Of a stretch of DNA of 64,000 bases, positions 18,289 to 26,286 are shown piece by piece (position 1 is the stretch's first letter; the number at the start of each line of letters is the position of its first letter). The notes under the pieces were generated by a model. That model worked only from the letters and a program-made list of their open reading frames with translations. It was not told where the DNA came from and searched no databases. A program made the position numbers and the translations under genes. Source of the stretch: Sphingobacteriaceae bacterium (GTDB taxonomy: Bacteria > Bacteroidota > Bacteroidia > Sphingobacteriales > Sphingobacteriaceae); contig CAHJWG010000011.1 of the NCBI GenBank assembly GCA_903642215.1, positions 62,001 to 126,000 of the forward strand. The letters are read 5' to 3'.

Positions 18289-19038
18289 ATGTACATCATC
18301 CCCGCAATAGATATTTTAGATAAAAAAGTGGTGCGCCTGCGCGAAGGCGATTATGCGCAGGTAACTAATTACGATATTACGCTGGAGGAAATGATTGAAA
18401 AATATCAGGCCAACGGAACTGATTTTATCCATATTATTGACTTGAACGGCGCAAAAGGCGATTTTTCCAACCAGGAATATCTGTTTAGCATCATCCAAAA
18501 AACGAAAATGAAAATACAGTACGGCGGCGGCGTGCGCAGTATTGATAAGGTAAAAGAGCTGATGGATGCGGGCATTCACCGTGTAATTGTGGGCACGCAA
18601 GCCATTACCAACCCAATATTTTTAGATGAGCTGAGTACTTCTTTTATCGGCCAAAAAAACTGTGTTGATCATGTAGTTATTGCGATTGATGTGCTGGATG
18701 AAGTGATTAAATATTCCGGCTGGATGGAAAGTTCGCCGGTGAAATTGACGGATTATGTTGATCGTTGTCTGCATTTAGGTTTCTTCCGGTTTTTGTGTAC
18801 TGACATTAATAAAGATGGAAAATTGGGCGGTGCAGGCATTGAACTGTATGAAAAACTGCTGGATCACTCTCCTTTTATCAAGCTGATTGCTTCCGGCGGC
18901 GTAAGTTCTATGCAGGATATTGAAAATTTGAGTGAAATTAATGTAGAATCTGTTGTTGTTGGAAAGGCAATTTACGAGAATCGGATTTCTGTCGAAGAAG
19001 TGCAGGAATGGAATTTGAGAGCGATGGAGACGTTATGA
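18289..19038 (+). CDS. hisA: ProFAR isomerase
   Basis: TIM-barrel isomerase converting ProFAR to PRFAR. I choose the ATG at 18289 ([17 protein letters not shown]), which matches the conserved family start; an earlier in-frame ATG would overlap hisH. Catalytic Asp in AIDIL, phosphate-binding QYGGGVRSI and [12 protein letters not shown] are seen. It overlaps hisF by an ATGA. An exact dispersed motif lies in the gene (18636-18648). Confidence 0.96.
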   Translation: MYIIPAIDILDKKVVRLREGDYAQVTNYDITLEEMIEKYQANGTDFIHIIDLNGAKGDFSNQEYLFSIIQKTKMKIQYGGGVRSIDKVKELMDAGIHRVIVGTQAITNPIFLDELSTSFIGQKNCVDHVVIAIDVLDEVIKYSGWMESSPVKLTDYVDRCLHLGFFRFLCTDINKDGKLGGAGIELYEKLLDHSPFIKLIASGGVSSMQDIENLSEINVESVVVGKAIYENRISVEEVQEWNLRAMETL

Positions 19039-19799
19039 GTGGGGGCCTCGCCAAACGCATTGTTCCCTGCCTCGATGTAAAAGATGGCCGCACGGTAAAA
19101 GGCGTTAATTTTGTGGATTTGCGCGATGCCGGCGATCCGGTGGAACTGGCTTGGCAATATTCGCAGCAAGGCGCGGATGAACTGGTTTTTCTCGACATAA
19201 CTGCAACCCACGAACGCCGTAAAACGATGGTAGAACTGGTAAAATCTGTTGCCCGAAACGTGAATATTCCGTTTACCATTGGCGGCGGCATTAATGAAAT
19301 TGTAGATGCGGAGTTACTATTAAATTCTGGTGCGGATAAAATTTCCATCAATTCGGCAGCGGTTCGTAATCCAAAACTGATTGATGAACTGGCCAAAGCT
19401 TTTGGTGTGCAGTTTGTGGTAATTGCGGTGGATACGCGCAAAGTTGGAGATCAAAACTTAGTTCATTTAAACGGTGGTCGCATCGCAACGGAACATGAAA
19501 CTTTTAACTGGATAAAAGAAGCAGAAAGTCGTGGTGCCGGAGAAATCCTGTTAACGTCTATGGATCACGACGGAACAAAAGCCGGTTTTGATTGCGAGTT
19601 TTTAAAGCAAATTAACGATCAAATCAGCATTCCGTTGATTGCTTCCGGCGGTGCCGGCAACCAGCAGCATTTTGTAGATGTTTTTAAAGATGCCGGTGTT
19701 GATGCTGCTTTGGCTGCTTCCGTTTTTCATTATGGAGAGATTTTGATACCGGATTTAAAGCAGACATTGAAGCAAAATAACATTGAAGTTAGAATCTGA
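19035..19799 (+). CDS. hisF: imidazole glycerol phosphate synthase, cyclase subunit
   Basis: TIM-barrel partner of HisH making IGP and AICAR. The ATG at 19035 ([20 protein letters not shown]) overlaps the hisA stop and matches the conserved N-terminus. Catalytic Asp residues sit in CLDVKDG and [18 protein letters not shown]; the phosphate sites are FTIGGGINE and [10 protein letters not shown]. An exact reverse dispersed motif (19511-19523) encodes IKEAE. Confidence 0.97.
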   Translation: MSGGLAKRIVPCLDVKDGRTVKGVNFVDLRDAGDPVELAWQYSQQGADELVFLDITATHERRKTMVELVKSVARNVNIPFTIGGGINEIVDAELLLNSGADKISINSAAVRNPKLIDELAKAFGVQFVVIAVDTRKVGDQNLVHLNGGRIATEHETFNWIKEAESRGAGEILLTSMDHDGTKAGFDCEFLKQINDQISIPLIASGGAGNQQHFVDVFKDAGVDAALAASVFHYGEILIPDLKQTLKQNNIEVRI

Positions 19800-19838
19800 C
19801 TGTAAACACAATACTTCTTTTATCACCTAAAAATCAAT

Positions 19839-20420
19839 ATGAACTTTGATAAAAATACCGGATTGCTACCGGTTATTATACAAAACGAGCAGACTTTAGA
19901 AGTGCTGATGCTGGGTTACATGAACCAGGAAGCTTTTGATAAAACCTCCGCAGAAAAAATTGTAACATTTTTTTCACGCTCCAAAAATCGTTTGTGGACG
20001 AAGGGCGAAACCAGCGGCAATTTTTTGCATGTAAAAGAAGTATTTTTGGATTGCGACCAAGATACGATTCTGATTAAAGCAAAAGCCGACGGGCCGACTT
20101 GCCATACCGGTTCGCGCAGTTGTTTTAAAACAGAACATAATCAGAATTTTATTTTTGAACTGGAAAACATCATCCGCGATCGTTATGAAAATCCGCAGGA
20201 AGGTTCGTACATCAATAAAATGCGTAAAAAAGGCTTAAATAAAATTGCGCAAAAAGTTGGTGAAGAAGGCGTAGAAACCGTAATCGCTGCCCTAGCCGAA
20301 ACAGAATTTGACCTGGTAAACGAAGCATCTGATTTGGTTTTTCATTTGCTTTTTTTACTTCGCGAGAAAAATCTAAGCCTGGAAACAATTGCTAAGAATT
20401 TGGAAGCAAGGCATAAATGA
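19839..20420 (+). CDS. hisI: bifunctional phosphoribosyl-AMP cyclohydrolase / phosphoribosyl-ATP pyrophosphatase
   Basis: Fusion HisIE catalysing steps 2 and 3 of the pathway. The HisI domain (about 1-105) has the metal-binding LDCDQDTILI and GPTCHTGSRSCF with zinc cysteines. The HisE domain (about 110-193) has KGLNKIAQKVGEEGVETVIAA and NEASDLVFHLLFL with the MazG-like acidic residues. It closes the biosynthetic set; the WD40 gene starts 1 base after its stop. Confidence 0.96.
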   Translation: MNFDKNTGLLPVIIQNEQTLEVLMLGYMNQEAFDKTSAEKIVTFFSRSKNRLWTKGETSGNFLHVKEVFLDCDQDTILIKAKADGPTCHTGSRSCFKTEHNQNFIFELENIIRDRYENPQEGSYINKMRKKGLNKIAQKVGEEGVETVIAALAETEFDLVNEASDLVFHLLFLLREKNLSLETIAKNLEARHK

Positions 20421-20421
20421 G

Positions 20422-21330
20422 ATGCAAGTCGAAAAAACAGCAGAACTTTCAGGCCATAGCAACCCTATTTTCACCATAGCTTTCTCACAAAAGCCGGGTA
20501 TCATTTTTACGGCCGGTAACGATAAAGGCGTGGTAGAATGGAGCCTGAAAACCAATACTTTTATTAAAGTGATGTTTCCGGTGGCTACTTCGGTTTATGC
20601 GATCCATTGTCCGGCAGGTTTTCCATTGTTATTTGCTGGTTTGCGAAATGGTGAGGTTTTGGTGTTCGATTTTATTCAGCAAAAAATCATTTCAACTTTA
20701 AAACATCATCAAAAATCAATTTTTGATATTCAATCTGTTCCGCATAAAAAAGAATTGCTGGTTGCCAGCGAAGATGGTTCAGTTTCCGTTTGGAATTTAG
20801 ACGATTTACGTTTGCTGCATACCATTCCGGTTGCTACGGATACCGTTCGCTGCATCAGCATTTCCACCCAAAACAAACAGGTTGCATTTGGCTGCCGGGA
20901 TAACACAATCAGAATTTATGATCTGGAAGATTATACACAAATCAGAACTTTAACCGGCCATACTTTACCCGTTTTTTCTGTTGCTTATTCGCCTTCCGGC
21001 GATTATCTGATTTCCGGTTCGCGTGATGCACAGCTTAAAATTTGGGATACCAAGACTTTCGGACTCATCAAAAATATTCCTGCTCATCTATTTGCCGTCA
21101 ACAGCATTGCTTTCCATCCAACCGAACCTTATTTTGCTACGGCAAGTATGGATAAAAGCATCAAAATCTGGGGATCGGATGATTTTAAATTGTACAAAAT
21201 TATCAGCAGGGAAAAAGGGTTTCCCATACATCGTTTATCGGTAAATAAAATTGCCTGGAGTTTGGACGGTAAGCAATTAATTTCTGTTAGCGATGACAAA
21301 TTAATCATGATTTGGGAAATCAACTTCTAA
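20422..21330 (+). CDS. WD40 repeat protein, translationally coupled to hisI
   Basis: About 302 residues forming a single beta-propeller. At least six blades can be read, with GH...W(D/G) ends such as LSGHSNPIFTIAF, LLVASEDGSVSVWN, RDNTIRIYD, LTGHTLPVFSVAYSPSG...LKIWD, MDKSIKIWG and DDKLIMIWEI. There is no signal peptide, enzyme domain or membrane segment, so it is a cytoplasmic scaffold. I choose the ATG at 20422, one base after the hisI stop, over an upstream TTG. Its place at the operon end implies co-expression with histidine enzymes; no link to histidine is known to me. Confidence 0.92.
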   Translation: MQVEKTAELSGHSNPIFTIAFSQKPGIIFTAGNDKGVVEWSLKTNTFIKVMFPVATSVYAIHCPAGFPLLFAGLRNGEVLVFDFIQQKIISTLKHHQKSIFDIQSVPHKKELLVASEDGSVSVWNLDDLRLLHTIPVATDTVRCISISTQNKQVAFGCRDNTIRIYDLEDYTQIRTLTGHTLPVFSVAYSPSGDYLISGSRDAQLKIWDTKTFGLIKNIPAHLFAVNSIAFHPTEPYFATASMDKSIKIWGSDDFKLYKIISREKGFPIHRLSVNKIAWSLDGKQLISVSDDKLIMIWEINF

Positions 21331-21445
21331 CCTTTCTTTTCAATTTTCTCCATCACTTATTTTTTTATTTATAAACAAACTGATTCAGGCTCGTGTTAAA
21401 AAACAGATTAACAGTTTAAATTCAAATACTTTTATAAAAAGAAAA

Positions 21446-22057
21446 ATGAAAAAATTAAATGTATTATTCTTAGCAGCATTTACAACTTTAGCCATGCAAG
21501 CCTGCAACAGTTCCGGCAAAACAAACAGCACAGAAGTTGCCCAGGATTCTAATTCTGCTAAAGATACTTCCGGCACAAAATCTTCAATAGACACAACTGC
21601 CAAAGCAACAGGTGCCGTAATGAAAGTTGATAAAGATGATGCCGATTTTGCAGTTAAGGCAGGAAACGACGGCATGGCAGAAGTGCAATTGGCGCAGCTT
21701 GCACAGCAAAAAGGCGTTAGCACAGATGTTAAAGCTTTTGCTGCAAAAATGATTACCGACCATACCAAAGCAAATACAAAGTTGATGGCTTTAGCCAAAC
21801 AGAAAAACATTACTTTACCGGCCGCACTAAGTAATGAAGAGCAGAAAAAAATAGACGAAATGAGCAAAAAAACAGGTAAAGATTTTGATAAAGCTTATGT
21901 GAAAGATATGGTTAGCGACCACGACAAAGACGTAAAAGAATTTACAGATGCATCAAAAGATTTGAAAGATGCCGATTTGAAATCCTTTGCTGCCACAACG
22001 CTTCCTGTTTTAAAAATGCACCAAACGATGATTACGGCAATCGATAAAAAAATGTAA
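21446..22057 (+). CDS. DUF4142 family lipoprotein
   Basis: A 203-residue exported lipoprotein. The signal and lipobox are MKKLNVLFLAAFTTLAMQAC with Cys at 20. A low-complexity Ser/Thr linker is followed by an alpha-helical DUF4142 domain (about 60-200) with the typical DFAVKAGNDGMAEVQLAQLA, KMITDHTKANTKL, VSDHDKDVKEF and LPVLKMHQTM segments. The helices resemble ferritin-like bundles. Function is unknown for the family; stress-related roles are only suggested. Confidence 0.93.
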   Translation: MKKLNVLFLAAFTTLAMQACNSSGKTNSTEVAQDSNSAKDTSGTKSSIDTTAKATGAVMKVDKDDADFAVKAGNDGMAEVQLAQLAQQKGVSTDVKAFAAKMITDHTKANTKLMALAKQKNITLPAALSNEEQKKIDEMSKKTGKDFDKAYVKDMVSDHDKDVKEFTDASKDLKDADLKSFAATTLPVLKMHQTMITAIDKKM

Positions 22058-22077
22058 GCATACTTCTTTTATCATAC

Positions 22078-22117
22078 AAAAAATGGAATGTCGGTTAAAA
22101 ACGATATTTCATTTTTT
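22078..22117. terminator. hairpin between convergent genes
   Basis: AAAAAATGGAATGTCG and CGATATTTCATTTTTTT form an imperfect stem flanked by A and T runs, so it can act in both directions. A dispersed motif (22061-22073) lies just before it. Confidence 0.65.
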
Positions 22118-22122
22118 TACCC

Positions 22123-22887
22123 TTAAAAGAAGCGTTTGATGATGCGCAATTGATGTGTGTATTTTTTTTGATCAGCAGAATAAATACCCTGATTGTCAAT
22201 CCGGTCAATTTTTACATAACCCGAAGCATGAATGATTTGCTCGTTATTCAGCATAATCCCAACATGAACAATCTTTCCTGCTTCGTTATCGAAAAAAGCA
22301 AGATCGCCGGGTTTTGAGGCTTGTAAAAAATCAACTGTATTTCCCTGTTCCGCTTGCTGCCAAGCATCGCGCTTTAATTGTAAGCTGCTTTGCAAATAAA
22401 CAGCTTGCGCGAAACCGGAACAATCAATCCCGAAATGTGTGCGGCCGCCCCACAAATAAGGTACATTTAAATAGGTTTTAGCAAAATCAATTAAACCATA
22501 TTTTTTAGGTTGAAACTCGCTTTGAAGCTGATATTCAACACTGCCAAGCGTAAATTCGTTTCCTTCTAAACCTGATAACCGGCTTCCGGCAGGTAAATAT
22601 AATAAAGAATCATCGTTCTTTTTGGAGATGACAGTAACCGGATTATAAGTTAACTGAACCGGTTGCTGAAGATACTTTTTGTAAGTATTTTCATCTGCCA
22701 AAACACTTTGAATAGTTTGGATATAACCTTCGTAACTATCACTTTCGGTTTTAATTTTTAGCCAGTTGGTTTCAACTTCCAGGATTGTAAAACCTTCGCC
22801 AAAAAGTAATTGCGAAACTAACTGAGAACTATGTGCAGGTTTTTCCCGCAGCGGAACGATTGCTAGATTAATTAAACCGTATTGCAT
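22123..22887 (-). CDS. C40 family (NlpC/P60) peptidase with N-terminal SH3-type domains
   Basis: A 254-residue cell-wall peptidase. The N-terminal half (about 1-125) has SH3b-like segments (INLAIVPLREKPAHSSQLVSQ, WLKIKTESDSYEGYI). The C-terminal NlpC/P60 domain has the catalytic Cys in FGIDCSGFAQAVYL, then RDAWQQ, the His in HVGIMLNNEQIIHASG and the third polar residue in VKIDRI. No cleavable signal peptide is obvious. Such enzymes cut gamma-D-Glu to diamino-acid bonds in muropeptides, so a role in wall-peptide recycling is likely. Confidence 0.93.
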   Translation of the reverse strand: MQYGLINLAIVPLREKPAHSSQLVSQLLFGEGFTILEVETNWLKIKTESDSYEGYIQTIQSVLADENTYKKYLQQPVQLTYNPVTVISKKNDDSLLYLPAGSRLSGLEGNEFTLGSVEYQLQSEFQPKKYGLIDFAKTYLNVPYLWGGRTHFGIDCSGFAQAVYLQSSLQLKRDAWQQAEQGNTVDFLQASKPGDLAFFDNEAGKIVHVGIMLNNEQIIHASGYVKIDRIDNQGIYSADQKKYTHQLRIIKRFF

Positions 22888-22900
22888 TTTTTATCGATAA

Positions 22901-22932
22901 AAAAAGGGAACACAAATATTGTATTCCCTTTT
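22901..22932 (-). terminator. terminator after the ferredoxin gene
   Basis: AAAAAGGGAA and TTCCCTTTT pair around a loop of about 13 bases. It lies just downstream of the minus-strand ferredoxin gene and upstream of the peptidase start. Confidence 0.7.
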
Positions 22933-22956
22933 CAGTTCCAGATGATATAAATAATT

Positions 22957-23310
22957 TTATTCCTCCACGTGCAGCCAAGCTTTTTTGGCCAGCAATTCTT
23001 CCTTGGTTTCGCGCACATCTTCGTCGTCCACACAGCAATCAACCGGGCAAACGGCAGCACATTGCGGCTCATCATGGAAACCTACACATTCGGTACATTT
23101 ATCAGAAACAATGTAATAAACCTCGTCAGAAATTGCCGAATTTGGTTCATCAGCGTTTAAAGTAGAACCATCTCCAAAATCTATAATACCTTTTAAACCT
23201 GTTCCTTCAGAAAATTTCCAGGCTGCTCCGGCATCATAAATGGCATTGTTCGGGCACTCCGGTTCGCAGGCTCCGCAGTTGATACATTCATCAGTAATTT
23301 TAATCGCCAT
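22957..23310 (-). CDS. 2[4Fe-4S] ferredoxin
   Basis: A 117-residue electron carrier. The first cluster motif is CINCGACEPECPNNAIY near residues 11-28. The second is CTECVGFHDEPQCAAVCPVDCC near 74-95, with an insertion between cysteines typical of the Alvin-type ferredoxins (Allochromatium group). A spacer of about 45 residues separates the motifs. Transcribed from its own TATCTTTG promoter. Divergent from the acyl-CoA reductase gene. Confidence 0.94.
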   Translation of the reverse strand: MAIKITDECINCGACEPECPNNAIYDAGAAWKFSEGTGLKGIIDFGDGSTLNADEPNSAISDEVYYIVSDKCTECVGFHDEPQCAAVCPVDCCVDDEDVRETKEELLAKKAWLHVEE

Positions 23311-23336
23311 AACTCTAATCCTAAAAAGCTAAATGA

Positions 23337-23344
23337 TACATTTG
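23337..23344 (+). promoter_or_regulatory. promoter -7 element for the acyl-CoA reductase gene
   Basis: TACATTTG fits TAnnTTTG on the plus strand, 68 bases before the ATG. It interleaves with the divergent ferredoxin promoter. Confidence 0.4.
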
Positions 23345-23362
23345 CCTTACAGCAATGTTTTG

Positions 23363-23370
23363 CAAAGATA
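23363..23370 (-). promoter_or_regulatory. ferredoxin promoter -7 element
   Basis: On the minus strand this reads TATCTTTG, an excellent match to TAnnTTTG, about 53 bases before the ferredoxin ATG. Confidence 0.6.
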
Positions 23371-23411
23371 ACAAAAATTGCATTTTCAAGTTTTAAAGCT
23401 TTGCTATTTAT

Positions 23412-24434
23412 ATGTCAGAATTGATTAAAATAACCTTAACAGAAACACTTTCTGCTTTGGGCGGAGAACTGTTAAAACCATCCGAAGAATTGCTGCAGCT
23501 AATTGAGCGCGAAAAACAATACAATGCCTGGTTTACGCCCGAAAAAGTGCTGCAAGCCGTGCAGGCGATTGGCAAAATGCTGAATGATGACGATTTGGAA
23601 AAATGGCTGCCCGAAGATGCCGGTACTGTTTTTACCGGTAAAAAGATCGGATTGGTGCTGGCCGGCAATATCCCGATGGTTGGTTTTCACGATGTGCTTT
23701 GCGTGCTGGTTTCCGGCCATTTTGCATTGATAAAAGCTTCGGCAAATGATTCACGTTTAATTAGTTATATTTTAAAACGATTGGTTTTGCTGGAACCGGC
23801 GTTTGCAAACCGGTACGAATTTACAGAGCGTTTAGCCAATTTTGATGCGGTTATGGCAACCGGCAGCAACAATACATCGCGCTATTTTGAGTATTATTTT
23901 GGTAAAGTGCCTAACATTATCCGTAAAAACCGGAATAGTTTGGCGTTACTTTCCGGTTTTGAAACAGAGGAGCAGTTGCAAAAATTAGGTCATGATATTT
24001 TTGATTACTTCGGATTAGGCTGCCGCAGTGTTTCCAAAATCCTCGTCCCGGAAGATTATGATTTTGGTGTGCTGTTCCGTGCGATAGAATCTTTTCAACC
24101 GATCATCAATCACCATAAATACAACAACAATTACGATTATAACAAGTCGGTTTATTTGGTTAATCAGGCAAAACACCTGGATAACGGTTTTTTACTGTTG
24201 AAGCAGGACGAGAAAATTGCCTCGCCGCTGGCAGTTTTATTTTATGATTTTTATACGGATTTGAATGATGCCACGCAAAAATTAATCAACCAAAAGGAGG
24301 CTTTACAATGCTTGGTAAGCCGGATGAAAGTTACCGATCAGGTTCAAATTGTGGATTTTGGCGAAAGCCAGCAGCCAAAACTTTGGGATTATGCAGATGG
24401 CGTTGATACGATGGCTTTTTTGCAATCGATCTGA
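23412..24434 (+). CDS. acyl-CoA reductase (LuxC-like, aldehyde dehydrogenase fold)
   Basis: A 340-residue protein with LuxC-family features: LAGNIPMVGFHDVLCVLVSG in the Rossmann region, IMATGSNNTSRYFEYYFG-like substrate loop and GLGCRSVSKILVPEDYD, whose Cys is the probable thioester nucleophile. LuxC proteins reduce fatty acyl groups to aldehydes. It is single-subunit and without luxD/E neighbours, so bioluminescence is not implied; a wax-ester or lipid aldehyde role is possible. Confidence 0.85.
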   Translation: MSELIKITLTETLSALGGELLKPSEELLQLIEREKQYNAWFTPEKVLQAVQAIGKMLNDDDLEKWLPEDAGTVFTGKKIGLVLAGNIPMVGFHDVLCVLVSGHFALIKASANDSRLISYILKRLVLLEPAFANRYEFTERLANFDAVMATGSNNTSRYFEYYFGKVPNIIRKNRNSLALLSGFETEEQLQKLGHDIFDYFGLGCRSVSKILVPEDYDFGVLFRAIESFQPIINHHKYNNNYDYNKSVYLVNQAKHLDNGFLLLKQDEKIASPLAVLFYDFYTDLNDATQKLINQKEALQCLVSRMKVTDQVQIVDFGESQQPKLWDYADGVDTMAFLQSI

Positions 24435-24485
24435 ATTTTTATGCGATAAAAGAAGTATGCGCCTGTAAAAATATCGCATAAATTT

Positions 24486-24493
24486 TAACTTTG
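24486..24493 (+). promoter_or_regulatory. -7 element directly before a start codon
   Basis: TAACTTTG matches TAnnTTTG and ends only 7 bases before the ATG at 24501. If used, the transcript would be leaderless or nearly so. Confidence 0.45.
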
Positions 24494-24500
24494 GCAACGT

Positions 24501-24704
24501 ATGTACATTATTAAAGTAAAAGGAGTAGCCAAAATACCGGATTATGTGCAGCTGCGCGATGAAAAATTTACTTTATTAGCTTACTTTCGGGTTGACAGGC
24601 CGGATAAAACACTGGATAAACTCGGGCTTGCAGACAAAGCGGAGCAGATTATGAATATTGTTAAAGACCTGCCATTTGGTCAAATTTTAAAACTGGAACT
24701 TTAA
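24501..24704 (+). CDS. conserved 67-residue protein upstream of a FtsE-like ATPase
   Basis: A small soluble protein with beta-rich character (MYIIKVKGV, YVQLRDEKFTLLAYFRV) and a helical end. Similar short genes are sometimes labelled fructose-6-phosphate aldolase in Bacteroidetes genomes, which its length rules out. It ends 2 bases before the ATPase gene, so the two are an operon. Function unknown; a partner of the ATPase is plausible. Confidence 0.7.
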   Translation: MYIIKVKGVAKIPDYVQLRDEKFTLLAYFRVDRPDKTLDKLGLADKAEQIMNIVKDLPFGQILKLEL

Positions 24705-24706
24705 AA

Positions 24707-25390
24707 ATGATTGGAAACACGGTAATCAGTCTTCAAAATATAGATATTTTTCAACAGAAACATCTTGTCCTTTCAGATGTAAACCTGGAAATTAATAAAG
24801 GCGAATTTGTTTGGCTGATCGGCCAAACCGGTTCCGGAAAAAGCAGTTTGCTAAAAATACTTTACGGCGATTTGCATTTAACCAACGGCGAAGGCCATGC
24901 CGGAAGTTACGATCTGAAAAAATTAGCTAATAAAGATGTGCCTTTTCTGCGGAGAAAATTAGGTATTGTTTTTCAGGATTTCCAGCTGCTTTCTGATCGT
25001 ACGGTAGAAAAAAATTTGGAGTTTGTGTTAAAAGCAACCGGCTGGAAAGATAAAGTTAAGATTAGCGAACGCATCCGCGATGTGCTGGAAAAAGTTGGCT
25101 TACGATCAAAATTAAAAAAGATGCCGCACGAAATTTCCGGCGGCGAGCAGCAGCGCGTGGTTATTGCGCGTGCTTTGTTAAACGAGCCGGAAGTGATTTT
25201 GGCAGATGAACCAACCGGTAACCTCGACCCGGATACTTCCGAAGAAATTGTAATGCTGCTGAAACAGATTAGTTTAAGCGGCACCGCAGTGTTGGTTGCC
25301 ACGCATGATTATCATATTATACGCACTTTCCCGTCGCGGATTATCAAATGCGAAAACGGTAAAATTGTAGATAACGTGCAGCTGGTATAA
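24707..25390 (+). CDS. ABC transporter ATP-binding protein, FtsE-like
   Basis: A 227-residue nucleotide-binding subunit. Walker A is GQTGSGKSSLLK near residue 37, Q-loop VFQDFQLL, signature SGGEQQRVVIARAL, Walker B VILADEPTGNLDP and H-loop VATHDYHI. The sequence is of the FtsE/LolD/MacB group. FtsE with FtsX controls septal peptidoglycan hydrolases. No ftsX or permease lies beside it, so the partner must be elsewhere, as is common in Bacteroidetes. Confidence 0.9.
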   Translation: MIGNTVISLQNIDIFQQKHLVLSDVNLEINKGEFVWLIGQTGSGKSSLLKILYGDLHLTNGEGHAGSYDLKKLANKDVPFLRRKLGIVFQDFQLLSDRTVEKNLEFVLKATGWKDKVKISERIRDVLEKVGLRSKLKKMPHEISGGEQQRVVIARALLNEPEVILADEPTGNLDPDTSEEIVMLLKQISLSGTAVLVATHDYHIIRTFPSRIIKCENGKIVDNVQLV

Positions 25391-25449
25391 ATCCCTCAAA
25401 CAAAATTTCCTAAAATCCTGATACTGTTTTTATCGGCATAAAAAAGTGT

Positions 25450-25530
25450 TCTGCCAATTTTACTGTCAGGCGCGAATTTTGAAGCAGACAGAATAAAACA
25501 TCAGGTTTACAACAGCCTGACAGCCTGACG
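25450..25530. promoter_or_regulatory. inverted repeats upstream of grpE, possible heat-shock operator
   Basis: CTGCCA-N5-CTGTCAG and, about 50 bases on, GCCTGACAGCCTGACGG. CTGTCAGGC and GCCTGACAG are exact complements. They lie 50-130 bases upstream of grpE, where heat-shock regulatory sites are expected. The sequence is not the CIRCE element of HrcA. The role is inferred from position alone. Confidence 0.4.
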
Positions 25531-25575
25531 GTTTTTAACCGGTGGCAGGAAACTTGATCTGGAAAAAATTACATT

Positions 25576-26193
25576 ATGAATTTTAATGATATACTGAAGA
25601 AGATGAAAAAAGAAGAACCAGCTTCTGCAGAAAACCCTACAAATATGGATGAGATTTTTGATGAATTTCAGCAGGTAAACGAAGCACGCCAGAATCAGAA
25701 AAACGAAACAGAAGCTGAAGCAGAAAATACTGTTCCGGAGGTTTCTGCCGAGGATAAACTGAAAGAGGAACTGGCTTTGGCAAATGATAAATTTTTACGC
25801 TTGTATGCCGAGTTTGATAATTATAAACGCCGTACTTCTAAAGAGCGTGTGGAACTACTGCAAACGGCCGGTAAAGATGTAATTGTAGCATTGCTGCCGA
25901 TTTTAGATGATTTTGAACGTGCAAGCAAAGCCATGCAAAACGTTACGGATGTTGCTGCCGTAAAAGAAGGCGTGGGTTTGGTACATAATAAGCTTAAAAA
26001 TTTACTGGTGCAAAAAGGTTTGAAAGAGATGGTATCAAAAAATGAAGTTTTTGATGCAGATATACATGAAGCCGTAACGAATATCCCGGCAGCAGATCCT
26101 TCCTTAATTGGTAAAAATGTAGATGTGCTGGAAGAAGGATATTTATTGAACGATAAGGTAATTCGCTTTGCAAAAGTAGTTGTAGGCGCATAA
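25576..26193 (+). CDS. grpE: nucleotide exchange factor GrpE
   Basis: A 205-residue co-chaperone that releases ADP from DnaK. An acidic, disordered N-terminus (to about 60) is followed by a long helix (LKEELALANDKFLRLYAEFDNYKRR) and the C-terminal beta domain with HEAVTNIPAADPSLIGKNVDVLEEGYLLNDKVIRFAKVVV features. It is followed by dnaJ, the usual Bacteroidetes order. Confidence 0.96.
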   Translation: MNFNDILKKMKKEEPASAENPTNMDEIFDEFQQVNEARQNQKNETEAEAENTVPEVSAEDKLKEELALANDKFLRLYAEFDNYKRRTSKERVELLQTAGKDVIVALLPILDDFERASKAMQNVTDVAAVKEGVGLVHNKLKNLLVQKGLKEMVSKNEVFDADIHEAVTNIPAADPSLIGKNVDVLEEGYLLNDKVIRFAKVVVGA

Positions 26194-26204
26194 AAATTAA
26201 GAAA

Positions 26205-26284
26205 GTTAATGGTTTTTAGTTGATGGATTATGGTTGATTGCTATTGGCTAACAACTGATTGCTGATAGCTAAGAGCTGATAAAA
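26205..26284. repeat. GCTGATAGCT-type repeat between grpE and dnaJ
   Basis: Units GATTGCTATTGGCTAAC, AACTGATTGCTGATAGCTAA and GAGCTGATA fill most of the gap. Similar GCTGATAGCTGACTGCTG units form the insert in valS at 3000-3137. A dispersed non-coding element. Confidence 0.6.
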
Positions 26285-26286
26285 AA

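Noticed and set aside
23412..24434. A bioluminescence (lux) operon because of the LuxC-like gene
   Set aside because: No luxA, B, D or E genes are nearby; LuxC-like acyl-CoA reductases are widespread in non-luminous Bacteroidetes.
24501..24704. Fructose-6-phosphate aldolase label for the 67-residue gene
   Set aside because: The true aldolase has over 200 residues and a TIM barrel; neither its lysine motif nor its length is present.
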